Source of the DNA: CAXCDZ01 sp963981525
Lineage (GTDB): Bacteria; Patescibacteriota; Microgenomatia; UBA1400; UBA12108
Reading direction: 5' to 3'
Length of the DNA: 14,656 bases
Assembly (NCBI GenBank): GCA_963981525.1
Contig: CAXCDZ010000016.1
Location: 1-14,656, forward strand
Position 1 is the stretch's first letter. The number at the start of each line of letters is the position of its first letter. Below, piece by piece: positions 13,875-14,656 of this stretch. The position numbers and the translations under genes are program-made. Under the pieces are notes generated by a model. The model had not been told where the DNA came from. It did not search any database and saw only the letters and a list, made by a program, of their open reading frames with translations.

Positions 13875-13880
13875 TGCTTT

Positions 13881-13936
13881 ATCACGATGACTGGACTAGC
13901 CTAAGGTTTCGACCGACCGCGAATGCCAGTCTTTTT
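13881..13936 (+). ncRNA. Candidate ~56-nt small RNA with a five-codon leader-like ORF
   Basis: The transcript would run from the TATAAT-driven start at ~13881 to the T-run after a GACTGG/CCAGTC stem. Inside lie a mini-ORF (ATG at 13887, MTGLA, TAA ending 13904) only 6 nt from the 5' end, and a small GGT-TTCG-ACC hairpin (13905-13914). The left terminator arm lies within the mini-ORF, so a ribosome on it would block the terminator, as in attenuators. However, no gene follows on the + strand, so a stand-alone RNA or a relic leader are both possible. It does not match an RNA family I recognise. All of this is read from sequence signals only. Confidence 0.45.
13889..13936 (+). terminator. Candidate intrinsic terminator of the + strand small RNA
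   Basis: GACTGG (13889-13894) pairs with CCAGTC (13926-13931), followed at once by TTTTT (13932-13936) and further T-runs (13949-13955, 13963-13969). The 31-nt loop is long and holds the smaller TTCG hairpin. The T-tracts lie on the + strand only. Confidence 0.5.
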
Positions 13937-13971
13937 GTTTCTTCTCATTTTTTTGTTTTCGTTTTTTTCAT

Positions 13972-13986
13972 GTATTAAGTTAATAC
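13972..13986. repeat. 15-bp palindrome beside the RAYT 3' end
   Basis: GTATTAAGTTAATAC is a perfect palindrome apart from its central base. The half-site GTATTAA recurs at 14007-14013 across the RAYT stop. Being AT-only at the core, it is more likely a protein-binding site or element boundary than a hairpin. Confidence 0.4.
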
Positions 13987-14009
13987 CAAAATATACCCGA
14001 AGTCAAGTA

Positions 14010-14534
14010 TTAACAGTTTAATGTGTCTGTTTCCCAATTGGTAGGATTATCGCGAATGTATTCTTGGATACGATGAAGATCGGTAGAGTCTCGGATGATG
14101 TGGTCATGATAATTACGTTGCCATAATTTCGTACACGAATTGGATCTCTGGGTACGTGGGCGGGAGGACCCCGCCCCTACGTGGGTGTTGTTAAATGATT
14201 TGGTGGTTTGATATTTATAATATGCGATGATTTGTCCCAATGTAGGGGCGCGGTTTTCGCGCCCGCGGGATTTGACGATATTAATAACCCCATGAACATG
14301 GTTGGGCATGACCACGAACTGGTCCAAACGAATATGAGGAAATCGAGCGCGTAATTTGACCCAGGCAAAATTGGCGATTTGCCCGTATGATGATAATCGC
14401 ATTTCCCCATTAACAATGTTACCGAACAAATGTTGCCTCCCATCCGTACAAATCGTGACAAAATCCCAACCAGGTTGGGAATAATTAAAACCCCTTAATC
14501 TTATGGAGTGGCGTTCTGGATATTTGATACCCAT
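14010..14534 (-). CDS. REP-associated tyrosine transposase (RAYT, Y1/HUH family)
   Basis: This 174-residue single-strand endonuclease/transposase belongs to the IS200/IS605-like Y1 superfamily; RAYTs are single-copy domesticated genes thought to move REP hairpins. The start RHSIRLRGFNYSQPGWDFVTICTDGR is typical. The HUH motif is MPNHVHGVI with His79 and His81, which bind the metal. The tyrosine region is LGQIIAYYKYQTTKSFN (99-115; nucleophile most likely Y105, Y106 or Y108). The C-terminal LWQRNYHDHIIR and IQEYIRDNPTNW blocks are diagnostic. The reading frame is intact. Two GC-rich hairpins of REP type lie inside the coding sequence, read as SRGRENRAP and VGAGSSRPRT, and are probably in loops around the tyrosine helix. 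The gene lies 27 nt after the S9 gene on the same strand, so it may be read through from the ribosomal transcript. Confidence 0.93.
   Translation of the reverse strand: MGIKYPERHSIRLRGFNYSQPGWDFVTICTDGRQHLFGNIVNGEMRLSSYGQIANFAWVKLRARFPHIRLDQFVVMPNHVHGVINIVKSRGRENRAPTLGQIIAYYKYQTTKSFNNTHVGAGSSRPRTQRSNSCTKLWQRNYHDHIIRDSTDLHRIQEYIRDNPTNWETDTLNC
14153..14186 (-). repeat. REP-like hairpin a, inside RAYT gene
   Basis: GGGCGGG (14158-14164) and CCCGCCC (14170-14176) form a 7-bp stem with a 5-nt loop. On the - strand the hairpin is preceded by GTAGGGGC, the tetranucleotide-plus-hairpin layout of REPs (GTAG head). ACGT flanks on both sides extend the symmetry with a 2-nt bulge. It encodes about residues 119-128 of the transposase. 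Confidence 0.7.
14242..14266 (+). repeat. REP-like hairpin b, inside RAYT gene, opposite orientation
   Basis: GTAG (14242-14245) heads a 7-bp stem, GGGCGCG (14246-14252) with CGCGCCC (14258-14264), and a GTTTT loop. The head is on the + strand, opposite to hairpin a, so the two heads face each other across 61 bases encoding the putative catalytic tyrosine segment. Confidence 0.7.
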
Positions 14535-14548
14535 GAAGTCATGGTATC
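14526..14548 (-). promoter_or_regulatory. Inverted repeat occluding the RAYT start codon
   Basis: GATAC-CCATGA (14526-14536) and TCATGGTATC (14539-14548) pair over 10 bp with one bulged base and a two-base centre. The ATG at 14534-14532 is inside the stem. It may keep translation of the transposase low, in particular on read-through mRNA from rpsI. There is no T-run, so a terminator role is less likely. Confidence 0.45.
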
Positions 14549-14561
14549 AGAATGAAACTGT

Positions 14562-14656
14562 TTAGCGTTTTGGAGACTGCTTGGAGCGGCGGGCCTTGCC
14601 ACCCTTACCAGCTTTGCGGCGCTCTCTGGCGCGAGGATCGCGGGTCAAGAGGCCTG
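14562..14656 (-). CDS. rpsI: Ribosomal protein S9 (uS9), C-terminal part; 5' end outside window
   Basis: The last 31 codons end at the TAA at 14564-14562; the rest lies beyond the right edge. GLLTRDPRARERRK is the highly conserved uS9 sequence near the C-terminus, and the final KR is the invariant pair whose tail reaches the ribosomal P site and touches the anticodon loop of tRNA. The region between is unusual: AGKGGKARRSKQSP replaces the normal G-x-K-K-A-R-x-x-P-Q-F-S. rplM (L13) is normally upstream of rpsI and may lie outside the window. The RAYT gene follows directly on the same strand. Confidence 0.88.
   Translation of the reverse strand, partial: GLLTRDPRARERRKAGKGGKARRSKQSPKR

Noticed and set aside
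13796..13880. Possible SOS/LexA operator upstream of recA
   Set aside because: Neither a CTGT-N8-ACAG nor a GAAC-N4-GTTC type box is visible; a weak TTGCAA/GATAGT pair on the - strand at 17-base spacing is the best promoter seen and is not convincing.
13905..13913. GGTTTCGAC, resembling the conserved 5' part of tmRNA
   Set aside because: A T-run terminator follows within about 25 bases; there is no tag reading frame, no tRNA-like 3' end and no CCA.
1..14656. CRISPR array, tRNA or rRNA genes
   Set aside because: No regularly spaced repeats of 23-40 bases were seen, and no cloverleaf or rRNA signature was recognised on either strand by eye.
1..14656. Recoded TGA (genetic code 25)
   Set aside because: TGA is a functional stop of miaB and the ABC ATPase, and conserved glycine positions are encoded by GGN in the genes read.

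Overview
The window looks like a piece of a small, streamlined bacterial genome, most likely a Candidate Phyla Radiation (Patescibacteria) member, perhaps Microgenomates. The grounds are tightly packed genes with short gaps, short or trimmed housekeeping proteins, degenerate short repeats inside and between genes, a membrane retropepsin-like protein, and RNase Y, RecA-RecX and a Fic protein on one strand. TGA is used as a stop (miaB, ABC ATPase), which argues against the Gracilibacteria/Absconditabacteria code. The placement is inference from gene style, not from phylogeny.

Layout. Bases 1-1788 are on the + strand: the tail of a SAM methyltransferase, a hairpin, then a translationally coupled pair (membrane-anchored retropepsin-like protease and membrane-anchored IPT/TIG-domain protein). 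Everything coding from 1829 to the right edge is on the - strand. Read in the direction of transcription (right to left) it is: the end of ribosomal protein S9; a REP-associated tyrosine transposase (RAYT); recA-recX; rny (RNase Y); an HU-family protein; an ABC-2 exporter (ATPase plus two permeases); a Fic protein with its own promoter; miaB-miaA (tRNA A37 modification); an AI-2E-family transporter; a TM-helix/mechanosensitive-like membrane protein; and uppP (lipid carrier recycling). No gene-free stretch exceeds 300 bases. The largest gap (13796-14009) holds a candidate small RNA on the + strand with its own promoter and terminator.

How the genes work together. recA-recX form a recombination pair in which RecX modulates RecA filaments. 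miaB and miaA act on the same tRNA base: MiaA prenylates A37 and MiaB then methylthiolates it. The three ABC genes make one complex. uppP serves cell-wall lipid recycling and sits with two other membrane genes. Stop and start codons overlap or lie within a few bases at many junctions; two junctions reuse the same TAGGAGG string as both stop and Shine-Dalgarno.

The most notable non-gene signal is a family of palindromic elements. Two 64-bp copies (5161-5224 and 9087-9150) share 13-nt terminal inverted repeats of the form AAGGTC-N-GACCTT with compensatory changes. One lies in frame inside the N-terminus of miaA; the other supplies the stop codon of the ABC ATPase. A shorter relative follows the methyltransferase at 308-343. 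Independently, the RAYT gene carries two REP-type GC hairpins inside its own coding sequence, in inverted orientation, on either side of the segment with the likely catalytic tyrosine. The Fic gene is markedly AT-rich against its neighbours, and an apparently leaderless promoter with three TCGCGA sites precedes it.
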